From Plantago ovata (lineage: Eukaryota; Streptophyta; Magnoliopsida; Lamiales; Plantaginaceae), in contig CM051457.1 in the NCBI GenBank assembly GCA_028274465.1, positions 32,647,313 to 32,711,312 of the forward strand: 64,000 nt of DNA, read 5' to 3'. Positions 11,100 to 20,534 of the stretch are shown here, piece by piece (position 1 is the first letter of the stretch; each line of letters starts with the position of its first letter). The translations under genes were made by a program, and so were the position numbers. The notes under the pieces were generated by a model. That model had not been told where the DNA came from. It ran no database searches and saw only the letters and a program-made list of their open reading frames with translations.

Positions 11100-12995
11100 A
11101 ATTACACAAAATTGGAAGGGAGTCATCGAGAGACAAGTTGTGCTCCCATCCCTTTCTTAATACAAAAACTAAGTTTCGAAAAAAAAAATACCACTCCTAA
11201 CATTATTAGAAAGACTAAAACATAAATGCTTGAGGCGAGAAAGAGTAGCCAACGCCTCTTGGTCAAGTTCCCCAAACGTAGAGAAGACGAAAGGGATGAA
11301 CGAATAGTCGTGATCGACACACTTGGAAGAGTACTTCCTCTTCTTCTTCTGTACGGCGATCTGCAAACCCACCCCGGGAGCCGAAGAATCCACTCCCCCA
11401 CCAGCAAAAGGAGAGGCACCGGTAACATCCAAGCAAGCGTATTTGCCTTGGGACCAATTGTACAACAACAGGTCCGCTGGCCGTAAGTCCCGTCCATCAT
11501 CGGAAAGGGACCCCATAGGGACCTCTTTCCGCACAACAACACCAACCTTAAAGAAGATGTAAGCCAAGGTATCACGCACAAGATTGTGCCGGAACTTCAC
11601 TCCTACCTCACTGGAACAGTGAACAACATGGACACCCCACTGGTCCATCCGATGCACATGACAACTCGAGCAAAAGGAACCGTCAGGGATCGAACAACGG
11701 GACCGCCATGCGATAACGCAACACAGCACGGTACTGCCGAGGGTTCATCCGCTGCCCCAACGACCCATCAATATGGATGGTGTAAAGGTAATCTTGTGCA
11801 TGAGGGGCACGGATACAACTCAGAAGAGCCTCCTGCCGACGACTCAAACCATAACGTGACGTCAGATGTGCATCAATGACACCAAAATAGCTCTTTGCCA
11901 GAGACTTCATGATCTGGGGGGCAGGAGAACTAGAGGTAGCAGAGAGAACATCAACTCCACAAAAGGCCGTGAAACTGTCAAGAGCAGACTGAAGGTAGGA
12001 CCAGAAGAAGCAATCCCAAACCTCAACAGAATCATATCCTGCAAAGAGCTAGACTGCAAATGAGAGACGAGAAAAGCATACTAACTGACATCCTCAGCAC
12101 ACAAGACCCCAAGACCTCCAAGTCTGATGGGAAGTGTGGCAAGCCGCCACTGCCAATCCCCAAAACCAGGCCCTGAACCTGTAACGACCAACTCCAAGGA
12201 AGTACGCAAGGCCTGATCAAATTGAACTAGAGCATCCCTACAAGACAAAGGAGGGAAGGTCCTCAAAGCATAAGATAACTTCGCAACCCCCGCACAATTG
12301 CGAAGAATAAGAAGCTCATACTACGGGTCATCAAGCTTGCGGATAGCCTCCAACAAAGAAATGGTCTTGGATACCCGACGGGCAACTAGATCCCGGCAAA
12401 ATCCAGAAACCGCACTAAGAGAGCCCCCAAGAAGCTTGACACCCTGAATCGGACGAGAGAGAGAAGTAGAAAAAAGACCAGCCACCCTTCCACGAGGGTC
12501 CTCCACTGGCCAGAAAAGCTCCGTCTTATCGACATTCAGATGCAGCCAACGAGCTGGCCCATCTACCCGAATGATATCTAGCACCTTGACAACCATAAGA
12601 GTATCACCAATGATAGTGCCATCGTCAAGATACCAAGCCTGAAGGGAGAGCTCACATGACTGATAAATAGCATGTACCAACGGATGCAGGACTAGAGAAA
12701 ACAATGAAGGACCCTAAGGGTCCCCCTGCTGAACCCCCCGACAAGACTAAAGAACCAAATCCCCATAGTAAAGCCGAGCATACCGAGAATAACAAAACTC
12801 AACCCACAGAGAAATGGTTGGACACCTCAACCGACTCTCCGGAAGAAGAGCAGTCATGTCAACAAGGTTAAACGCATTCTTGAAATCCACCAGAAGCATA
12901 GAGAGCCCGACCTCATCCCCTATAGTCTCCACAAACCTGTTAACAGAATGTAGAATAGCCTCACAACCACCCGAGACCCCAACACCAAACTGAAA
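11100..12995 (-). mobile_element. Degenerate non-LTR retrotransposon (LINE), 5'-truncated
   Basis: Minus-strand frames encode a broken polyprotein. From about 12930 to 12320 there is a reverse transcriptase region with LVDFKNAFNLVD, LFSLVLHPLVHAIYQ and the catalytic YLDDGT motif. From 11729 to 11169 follows a C-terminal domain with CSSC..H..HC cysteine/histidine spacing, then RPADLLLYNW and CLDVTG. Several frameshifts and stops make it a dead copy. The layout matches plant LINEs with a C-terminal extension, possibly RTE-like. The low-coordinate (3') end runs into an ATT-rich tract, and the high-coordinate end stops at the ATT microsatellite that starts the next copy. Confidence 0.8.
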
Positions 12996-13049
<54 letters not shown>

Positions 13050-13075
13050 GATTATTATTATTATTATTATTATAT
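12996..13075. repeat. (ATT)n microsatellite, probable 3' tail of the adjacent LINE copy
   Basis: About 25 ATT units, with one ATG-type interruption, sit exactly between the LINE copy at 11100-12995 and the next copy's 3' end at about 13085. On the LINE strand it reads (AAT)n, the kind of short-repeat tail some LINE clades have in place of poly(A). Confidence 0.85.
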
Positions 13076-13083
13076 TAAATAAA

Positions 13084-13200
13084 TCAAAATAACGAATGTT
13101 TACACAAAATTAGTGGGCAGTCGAGAAACAAGTTCTGCTCCCACTCCCTTAGCAATAGGCCAATAACAAACTAATCCTAGAAAAAATATGATGAGCAGCA
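13084..13200 (-). mobile_element. Very short LINE 3'-end fragment
   Basis: The sequence TTACACAAAATTAGTGGGCAG, followed by GTCGAGAAACAAGTTCTGCTCCC, parallels the 3' end at 11100-11155 (TTACACAAAATTGGAAGGGAG then TCATCGAGAGACAAGTTG). It is a second, strongly 5'-truncated copy of the same family, followed by another ATT-rich tract at 13206-13260. Confidence 0.7.
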
Positions 13201-13539
13201 CACGTTGGAGATTATTATTATTATTACTAATATTATTCTTATTATATTTTTTTATTTTTTGCTAAATTTTATTATCACGTAAAGTTAGATGGGAGTCTAC
13301 TAGTCTAGCAACAAGTTGTGAGCTCACCCCCTTCTGAATACAAAAACTCAATTTATGAAAAAGAAAAATACTACTCTTAGCATTATTAGAGTGACTAACA
13401 CCAAGATGTCTAAGACGCGAAAGTGTAGCCAAAACCTTCGTGTTGATCGAGTTCTCCAAGCGTAGAGAACGCAAAGAGAATGAACGAGTACCCGTTTGGA
13501 CGAATACTTTCGTTTCTTCTTCTCGACGGCATTGTGCAA

Positions 13540-14932
13540 TGATTTTTGAAACGGTAAACCGTGAACCAAACTGAATTGGCGGTTATGATTTTTGAACCGT
13601 AACCACCGATTCAAAATTTTGAAACGAAACTGTCGATTTTGGTTTCCGCTACGGTTCATACTTACCATGAACCGATGAACCGGGGTGAACCATGTGGTTC
13701 CATCCCTGATTTTGACCGACGGATCATGAATCGAATGAACTGTCGATTCTTATGCAATAAACCCATAAAATTTGTATTTCAAGGCTCCTAGTACAATAAA
13801 ACATTCCATATATGTCAAATTGCAAAAGAGGTAATTTACAAATATAAATCTAGATCTGAAAATTTTAGATCTATTCAAGTCTGAAATTTTCAAATCATGA
13901 TCTATGGTTGTTGGTGGTGGAGAGATGATGGTCGACGGGTGAAGGTTGGGTGGAGGGGCGATGGTGGTGGACTGGTGTTTGGGGGAGGCGATGTGGAGGC
14001 GCAGTGGTGGTGGGCTGGTGTTTGAGAGAGATGTGTTGGTTGAGACTTGAGCAGGGGCGAGGGCACCATAGTGTGAGTGGGGGCACTAACTCAAAAATTT
14101 TTTCTCTTTAGTACCATATGTATAGTACTTATATTTGCCCCCTCTAACATATTATCTTGCCCAACCCATAAATTTTTGGTATTCAAATTAAGCCCTTCAT
14201 TTCTTAATTTGAGTTTTATGAACATTGAAACTTATTATTTTAGACTAAATAAACAACAAATGCTGAAAATTTATCCTCATTTCCATTTAAGCCTTTCAAA
14301 TAACAAGTAAAATTTGTTGCACATCCGAATGGAATATGCTTATTTTGTTACATATATTGAGAAGGTTGTTTTTGCTATAATCAAGAATGAAGTTCTATTT
14401 AAACCGATTCAAAAAACATGAGTTCTCGCCGAGAACAATTATGAATTTTGTGACCATATATCTTTATGTTTGTATAATATACTCACGCAATACAAAAAAT
14501 TATTATTGCTTTTGACTTTTCCCCCATTAGTTTAATTCCTGGCCTCGCCCCTGGACTTGAGAGGTTGTGGTGAGTGCGTGGTACGTACGATGGGGTGTGG
14601 TGGTGGTGGGTGGTTGGGTGTTGTGGACAAGAGAGGAGGAGAAAAGATGGTGGTGGTTGTGTGGGAAGCCTGGAGAAGATGATGTTGTACGTGGCTAAAT
14701 TATTCTCTTCTTTTTTTTTTTTTTTTTTTTTTCCTATTTTTTCTATTTTTCTTTTTCCTTTTTCAACTTAAGGTTCATGGTTTTGAACCGTGAACCAACG
14801 GTTCAGAAACCTTAATCGAAACCAATGGTTATGATTTCGGTTACGGTTCATGCCTTTGAACCAAATTGAACCAGAAGTTCATAAACTGTGAACCGCCGAT
14901 TTACTGAACCGGTCACGTCTATGCCATCCTAG
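13540..14932. mobile_element. Insertion with AACCG-rich ends nested in the LINE
   Basis: Both ends are full of GGTTCA/GAACCG motifs (13545-13715 and 14770-14930), and the LINE homology is interrupted exactly here. The ends carry related sequences GGGATGGAACC and GGATGGCATAG when read on the minus strand. I could not fix exact termini or a target duplication. It contains the hAT element at 14052-14553 and a GGTGGTGG-rich stretch. Confidence 0.5.
14052..14553. mobile_element. Non-autonomous hAT element
   Basis: The terminal inverted repeats CAGGGGCGAGGGC and CAGGGGCGAGGCC (complement of the right end) match at 12 of 13 positions. Identical 8-bp flanks GACTTGAG (14044-14051 and 14554-14561) form a perfect target duplication. 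It is 502 bp long with no transposase ORF. It is the innermost layer of a three-level nest: LINE, AACCG element, hAT. Confidence 0.92.
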
Positions 14933-15540
14933 GGGCCCCACAACTCACCCCGCCACCAACAAATGGAGAGACACATCCAGACATGCATCCTTGCCTTTTT
15001 TACAAGTTGAACAACAATAGGTCTGCAGGCCTAAGTTCATGCTCGTCCTCAAAGCGAAACCCCACAGGGGCCTCCTTGTGCACTGCAACACCAACTTTGG
15101 AACAGATATCAACCAAGCATCACACACGAGGTTATGTCGGAACTTGCCACCCGGCCCACCTCACTAGAACAATGAACATCATGGTCACCCAGCTGGTCCA
15201 TCCGGTGGACATTACAACTAGAACAAAGGGTGTCTTCGGAGAACAAGGGGACCCGTAAGACGATAATCCAACACAACACGGAATTGACGTGGGTTCATAC
15301 TCTTCCCTAACCCGTCAATCAGGCTGGTGAATAAGTAGTCTTTTGCGTATGGAGCACGAATACATCGGAGTAAAGCAACATGACGTGGGTCGTCGTGGGC
15401 TAAGAATTTACCTGGACATAAACTGATCATCAATGACACCAAAATAGCACTTTGCCAAAGTCTTCATCAACTGGGGGTAGGACAACTAGTGGTAGCAGAG
15501 AGAACATCATACTCACATAAACTAAACTGTGAAATTACAG

Positions 15541-16457
15541 TGTTATTATTATTATTATTGTTGTTGTTTTTGTTGTTTTTGTTTTTTCATTTTTTATAGT
15601 ATTATGTTGGGCCTGATGTGATGTGGGGTGGTGGGTGGTGAGCTGTGGTGAAAGAGAATATGGGTGTTTTTGGGATGCGCATATGGAGTTGGGGAGAGGC
15701 AACGATCAGGTGGTCTGGTTGGTAAGTTTAATTACAATTGGATTTATGGTTGGTTCTTATGGTCTTCATGGAGTTGTACTCTTTGGGGCGGACTTAAGTC
15801 AACTAGCTAAGGGGTTTGATTGTTGTTGAATCTCTCTTCTCTAGGTATAAACCCGACTTGGAAAGTTCTCTCATGGCTTTTTTCACTTGTGGCTTCAATA
15901 ACTTGGGTCAACTCGATTTGAGGGTGGAGTGCCTTTTTTGGGCCCTTTATTCCTTTGCTGAGTGAAAACCCGACTTCAGAAGTTTTTGGAGTGTCTTTCT
16001 ATTACGTCTTGGGTTGGGCCCTTGTGCTAAGGTAAGTGCTCTCATCTTTTTTATGCTATCACGGACCACATCATTAAATTTCTTACCACTTGTCCACAAG
16101 GGCATATGGTGTAGGAGGTTGGGACATCCATTGTTGTGTGTCTCGTAAAGTGCCGTCTCATAAAGTTTGAGACACTTTTTTTGCATAGTGTCCCAATAGA
16201 TTAATGGTTTTGGGACAATTTAAAAGTATCTCCGTAAAGTAACTTTTTTTGCATTTTTTTCAGTTAATTAAAATATTTAGTTTTGTTGCAGTGTCCCAAT
16301 AGCAATTATTTTGGGACGCTAAATTTGTGAGTATCTCAATTGAGTCTCAAGTTTGGGAGTGTCAATAATTACTTTATAGGACCGTTAGTTTGCTATTTGG
16401 TGTGGGGAAGTACATGTATTTTGTGAACATTCTTATTTTGTAGTATGATTTGGAGCT
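15541..16457. other. Unassigned repeat-like stretch
   Basis: It begins with ATT/GTT microsatellite, then a GTGGGGTGGTGGGTGG stretch resembling 14580-14640. There are GGGAC/GTCCCAATAG motifs at 16180-16330. The only minus-strand ORF (15947-16186) is lysine-rich, short and unrecognised. I read the whole as decayed transposon sequence. Confidence 0.4.
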
Positions 16458-16460
16458 TTG

Positions 16461-17661
16461 CACGACAAGAAAAACTGAGTTTAGTGACGCTCCCATGCGT
16501 CACTAAACAGCTCCCCATGGGTTGCTAAACCCATTTGCGACGTTTTAGCGACGCATAGAAATTGCGTCGCTAAACGGCTGGTCGCTAAATAGCGAGGCGA
16601 CGCATGGGCCATGGATCGCTAAATAGCGAGGCGACGCATGGGCCATGAGTCGCTAAATTAGCGACGCATGGTTATCCGTCGCTAAATTAGCGACCCATGA
16701 GCTATGGGTCGCTAAATTAGCGACCCATTCTATGCGTCGCTAAATTGCTGGAGATTTTATTAAAAACAAATTCTCCTCTCCTCCTCCACCTTGTGTTTCC
16801 TGGGTTTCGAACCTAGGACAACCTTACCCAACACCCTTACCACTCGGCTACCAATACTTGGGATAATTCTAGTTTAAGTTTTAGATGATATATAGTTATT
16901 GCTCTTCACAATCACTTCTATATGTTTATATTTATACACCGGTTACATCTTTATACGGTTTGAGATATCTATATTACTAAGTGGACTATCTAAGCAATAG
17001 GTCACTAAATTTTAATTTTTTGTTATTTATTTCTTAACGATTGAGTTACTTAGAGACTAATAGTTTATTTTTGAACGGTTGGGGTTACTTAGTTACGAAC
17101 TTCAGTTTTGGTGTTATTTTATATTCTTTGTGCACTCCTTCTTTCTTAAGTATTTTTTTCTTTTAGTTTTGTAAAATAGTGTCACGTTTTCATGTTTTGA
17201 TGTTTTTTCTTTTAGTTTTGTAATTTTGAGCTTAAAACGCCGCATTTTAAATGCAAAGTGATGTTGTTGAAATTTCTCGATCTCCGTGGATATGTTTGTG
17301 AGTGACCGTAGTTCAATTTAAGTCAATAATCGCATTTAGGAAAACTTAGCCTTACCTTAGAAGCACATATTCAGAAGTTCGGATGAAGGTTTTGCAGTCG
17401 TTCAAGTGTGCAAGATTAGTGCAGTCTAGCCATTTCAGCAATAACTCCTTCATACGATATTGAATCGACCTCAAACCAACGTCCACGCGTAAATAACTCA
17501 AAGAGGTATCCAACGGTAGGTTATGCGCACAATTCCGATAACAGATGAACCCTATAGCTCCAGTTGAATGTGAGGAGACCTACCTGAAAATTATGTAGTT
17601 TTAGCGACCCATGGCTATGGGTCGCTAAATAGCATCACTAAATTCAGTTTTTCTTGTAGTA
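16461..17661. mobile_element. Non-autonomous CACTA (CMC/EnSpm) element
   Basis: The left end CACGACAAGAAAAACTGA and the complement of the right end, TACTACAAGAAAAACTGA, are close variants of the plant CACTA terminus CACTACAAGAAAA. Flanks are TTG at 16458-16460 and TTG at 17662-17664, the 3-bp target duplication typical of the superfamily. Both subterminal zones hold repeated GCGACCCATGG and TCGCTAAATTAGCGAC motifs in both orientations (16485-16745, 17602-17640), the usual transposase-binding arrangement. No transposase ORF is present in its 1.2 kb. Confidence 0.92.
16795..16865 (-). other. tRNA-like pol III promoter remnant inside the CACTA element
   Basis: On the minus strand TAGCCGAGTGGTAAGG resembles a tRNA A box and GGTTCGAAACCC is a canonical B box about 20 nt downstream. 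The anticodon arm cannot be folded convincingly, so this is not a functional tRNA. It is more likely a SINE or tRNA relic captured by the element. Confidence 0.45.
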
Positions 17662-17664
17662 TTG

Positions 17665-18198
17665 TAAGCCGGAGTTATGTTTTGTGTATCTCTGTTGTAT
17701 TTGTTTCGGAGCATTTCTTATACTTTTTTATTAATAAAAGTTTTTTGCTGCTTTAAAAAAATTATTGTTATTGTTGTTGTTATTATTATTAGGGATTATT
17801 ACGTACATAGTGCTGTCCTGTTGGAGATACCATTTACATATAAGTGACAATTATAATTTTAATTACATTTAGTTCCAAAAAAGTTGACCACCTTAAAGTT
17901 AAAGTTGTGAGTTTCTCTCGTCTGGATCCAAACAACGCGTTAGCTAATATTTATCAATTTCCTTTATTCTTTCTCTTTTCTATTCTTTCTTTTCCTTTTT
18001 CCCCTTGAATTTAGATAACTCTTCAACTTCGAGAGTCAACCACATATCAACATGCATACATATATTGTAAGGTGTATATTACTTGAAATTATGAATTCAT
18101 TACCCACCGCAGAAGCAGGGGTGGAACGTGTGTGTCTATAATTTTTATATCTTAGATTCAGTTTTGCTGCGAAAGGGATTGTCATTTGTCATTATCAT
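17665..18198. other. Repeat-derived spacer with ATT/GTT microsatellite
   Basis: AATAAAAG and a short poly-A (17735-17760), followed by an (ATT/GTT)n tract (17760-17790), look like the 3' end of a retroposon whose body was split by the CACTA insertion. The rest is AT-rich without ORFs. Confidence 0.35.
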
Positions 18199-18213
18199 TT
18201 GGGTTTTGCGGTT

Positions 18214-18693
18214 GGGGTCAGGTACTTAGAAGGGAGCTTCTTGCTGGGCGCGGTTCGTTTAAGGTGTTATTTTTCCGTTTTTGTTCATTTAAGCCTGAGG
18301 GTGTCATGTATCGGAGACTGGATTTGTTTTGGCTGTCACTCTTATGAGTTGGAAGTGGGGTTGTGGTGTTGCATATCGTCCTGGAAGCTATGAGAGTGTG
18401 GACCCATTTTCCTCGGTTTCGGATCACAGGCGTTGTTCTGGAGTTCGAAGGGCCAGTGTTTACGGTCAGTTTACGATCTCAGTTTTAGATTCTCCGGGAT
18501 CATAGCTTAGCTAGAGTCCTTTGGGTTTCATGCCGATTTATTGTTTCCATTATCTGTTGTGGCTATTTGGACCCTCTTTTGTACTTCAGTTTTGGTGATA
18601 CATCTTGTATCACGATTGGGGTATACCCCTCTTATTCTTGTACACATTTTTGGGTTTAATGAACTTTTCTTTTGCCGTTTCAAAAAAAAAAAA
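18214..18693 (+). mobile_element. 5'-truncated LINE insertion with 15-bp target duplication
   Basis: The identical 15-mer TTGGGTTTTGCGGTT occurs at 18199-18213 and 18694-18708. Between them lies 480 bp ending in TTGCCGTTTCA plus poly(A) (18674-18693). Target duplication and 3' poly-A define a retroposon on the plus strand. No intact ORF survives, so it is mostly LINE 3' UTR. The GCCGTTTCAAAA terminus recurs at 33106 and, as GTTTCAAAA, at the SINE at 59575. Confidence 0.88.
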
Positions 18694-18708
18694 TTGGGTT
18701 TTGCGGTT

Positions 18709-19386
18709 TCGACAAAGTACAAAAAAATGTCAAATACCCCATCCGTTTACTTTTATTTTGTTTTTTCTTCCTCATATTCTATTTAACTTCAGATTAATTT
18801 ATAATTATATTTAAAAATAATAATAATGAAATTATATTATGAAATTTGTATGTTTTTTTATACTTTTTATAATATTATCTCATTAATTGTTTTTCCGTAT
18901 TATTTAGAATTTATTAAATGTTAAATGAGACTAAATAAAAGTTAACAAAAGAAAAGAAATGTAAAACATCACATATAATACTCTAATACTCCTAAAATTT
19001 GTTCGATGCAAAGTAAAAGGGTATAGTACAAGTACAAATTAAATACAATATAGATAAGTACTATATGAACTCAAACCATACTGAAAATTACATATTCGAA
19101 TGAACTAGGATGTTGAGTTAGTACACCCCACCTAAGTATATTTATTTTCTTTCTTGATTTTCTATGCATGTATATATAAATATGATAGAGAACCTATCCA
19201 AAAACATGGTTCCTCATAGTTTCCGGCAAAAAAGAATATTAATCCTAAACCGGAACACGAGTATAATTTTTTTTAAATTAATTATACGTACCATTATTGA
19301 TGGGTCATTAGTCATGCATTAACATAGTTAAGTCATGACTAACACCCACTAAACTAATTAAGTATTGATTAATATGTACTTAGTTA
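18709..19386. other. AT-rich spacer 3' of the ERF gene
   Basis: No coding signal is seen. The right end should hold the ERF 3' UTR (minus strand). Confidence 0.5.
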
Positions 19387-20092
19387 CTAGAAGTTCCAAA
19401 GAAAAGATGTCACGTCGCCAATATTATTCCCATTACCATCATCATCATCATTATAATTATTTTCATCACGTGGATAATATGACGGCATGTACACATCATG
19501 ATCTCCCGGATCCTGAAAAAGCTGCCCGTAATCTACACTGCTACTGCCCGCATTTCCATCCAACATGTCCAAGAATGACCAGTCGATCGGCTCCTCTTCT
19601 TTCGAATTCGGTGACGTGTCCTCCGGTTCTGTGGACGCATAATTAGTATAGATGAATTAATTCCATACGAGTATTTCAATATATAATACGAAGTAGTACT
19701 TAACTACTTACATAAAATCAATATAAGCGGATTAATTTCATACCTAATTCTACAACCTGAGCCTGGCTGGCGTACTGCTGCGCCACGGCTTGGATTTCCG
19801 TCGGGTCAAGCATCTGCCCGCCCGGGATGTCAGGCGGGTCATCCGGGAAGTTAAATTTCGCATTCTTGCCACGTAGGCAAAACAAGGCGGCGTCAAAAGC
19901 TCGGGCAGCCTTTTCGGCTGTGTCGTAGGAGCCGAGCCATATGCGGTCCCGGCTGTTGGGGAGGCGTATCTCGCAGACGTACTTCCCCCACTTCCTCTTG
20001 CGCACGCCCCGGTACCTCTTCTCGTCCGGCGATGCGGGAGAAGGCGCAACATTGTTACCTCCTGCAGCAGCAGCAGTCTTGTTACTGTCCAT
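19387..20092 (-). CDS. AP2/ERF-domain transcription factor, ERF016/017/018-like
   Basis: A plant-specific regulator that binds GCC-box or DRE-type promoter motifs through a single AP2 domain. Two exons join in frame: 19744-20092 and 19387-19628 (GT-AG intron of 115 bp), giving 196 residues. The AP2 domain spans about residues 27-84, from [20 protein letters not shown] through [20 protein letters not shown] to FNFPDDPP, with the conserved YRG and RAYD-type elements. The C-terminal exon is acidic ([20 protein letters not shown], then a [14 protein letters not shown] stretch), as in activation domains, and ends TSFLWNF. An in-frame ATG 45 nt upstream (20137) would add 15 residues. I prefer MDSNK because its context is better and it starts the Ala-rich leader usual for ERFs. 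An intron inside an ERF gene is uncommon, but both splice sites are clean. Confidence 0.92.
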
Positions 20093-20197
20093 TGTTGGTA
20101 ATTGTTGCAAGTTGAAGAAACCGTAGAGTAGATGCATCTGAATATTTTGGCGGCTGGTCTTGGAGTTGGAGAGTGAAATGATAGGTGTTGTGTTGTG

Positions 20198-20205
20198 TAT
20201 ATATA
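20198..20205 (-). promoter_or_regulatory. TATA box of the ERF gene
   Basis: TATATATA lies 106 bp upstream of the preferred ATG and about 60 bp upstream of the alternative ATG at 20137. A transcription start about 30 bp downstream would leave both ATGs in the leader. Confidence 0.55.
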
Positions 20206-20534
20206 CATTTGGTAGTGAAAGCTGGCAGACATGGGCGGACGGGAGTGAAGAGTCGTTGTAGCGCGTTCAGTCAAAAAAGAGAGATAATAGTTTGGGCTAG
20301 GGGGTTGACTTCCTTCAAATTTGGACGAATTTAGAAGTCGAAGGGTTTCATATAGAACTAACACGTGTATATTTCCAAAAACAAAACCAACTCTCACTAC
20401 TCTTTCTATCCCATTTTAGACACTTTGACTTTAGCAAATCAAATACCACTTCCAATTAAATTACATCATTAAGGAAAATTAATAAAGATAAAAAAAGTAT
20501 AAGTAATGCACCCCTCATTCCTCAACTTAAAGAG

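Larger units (their letters stand above)
13262..15530 (-). mobile_element. Third LINE copy, split by a nested insertion
   Basis: The part at 13262-13540 encodes ATLSRLRHLGVSHSNNAKS and LSFCIQKGVSSQLVARL, the same C-terminal region as at 11123-11300. The part at 14935-15480 resumes the homology (plus-strand CACCCCGCCACCAACAAATG, matching 11390-11410) and continues into the Cys/His region. About 1.39 kb of unrelated DNA lies between. Stops and frameshifts show it is inactive. Confidence 0.75.

Noticed and set aside
15947-16186. 79-codon Lys-rich minus ORF as a gene
   Set aside because: No recognisable family, no promoter or splice context, and it lies in decayed repeat sequence.
16795-16865. 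tRNA gene on the minus strand
   Set aside because: A and B boxes are good but no anticodon stem-loop or acceptor stem can be formed.
19750-20397. A 215-codon minus-strand ORF overlapping the ERF gene
   Set aside because: It is an out-of-frame shadow of the AP2 exon, with Arg/Thr-rich low-complexity composition.
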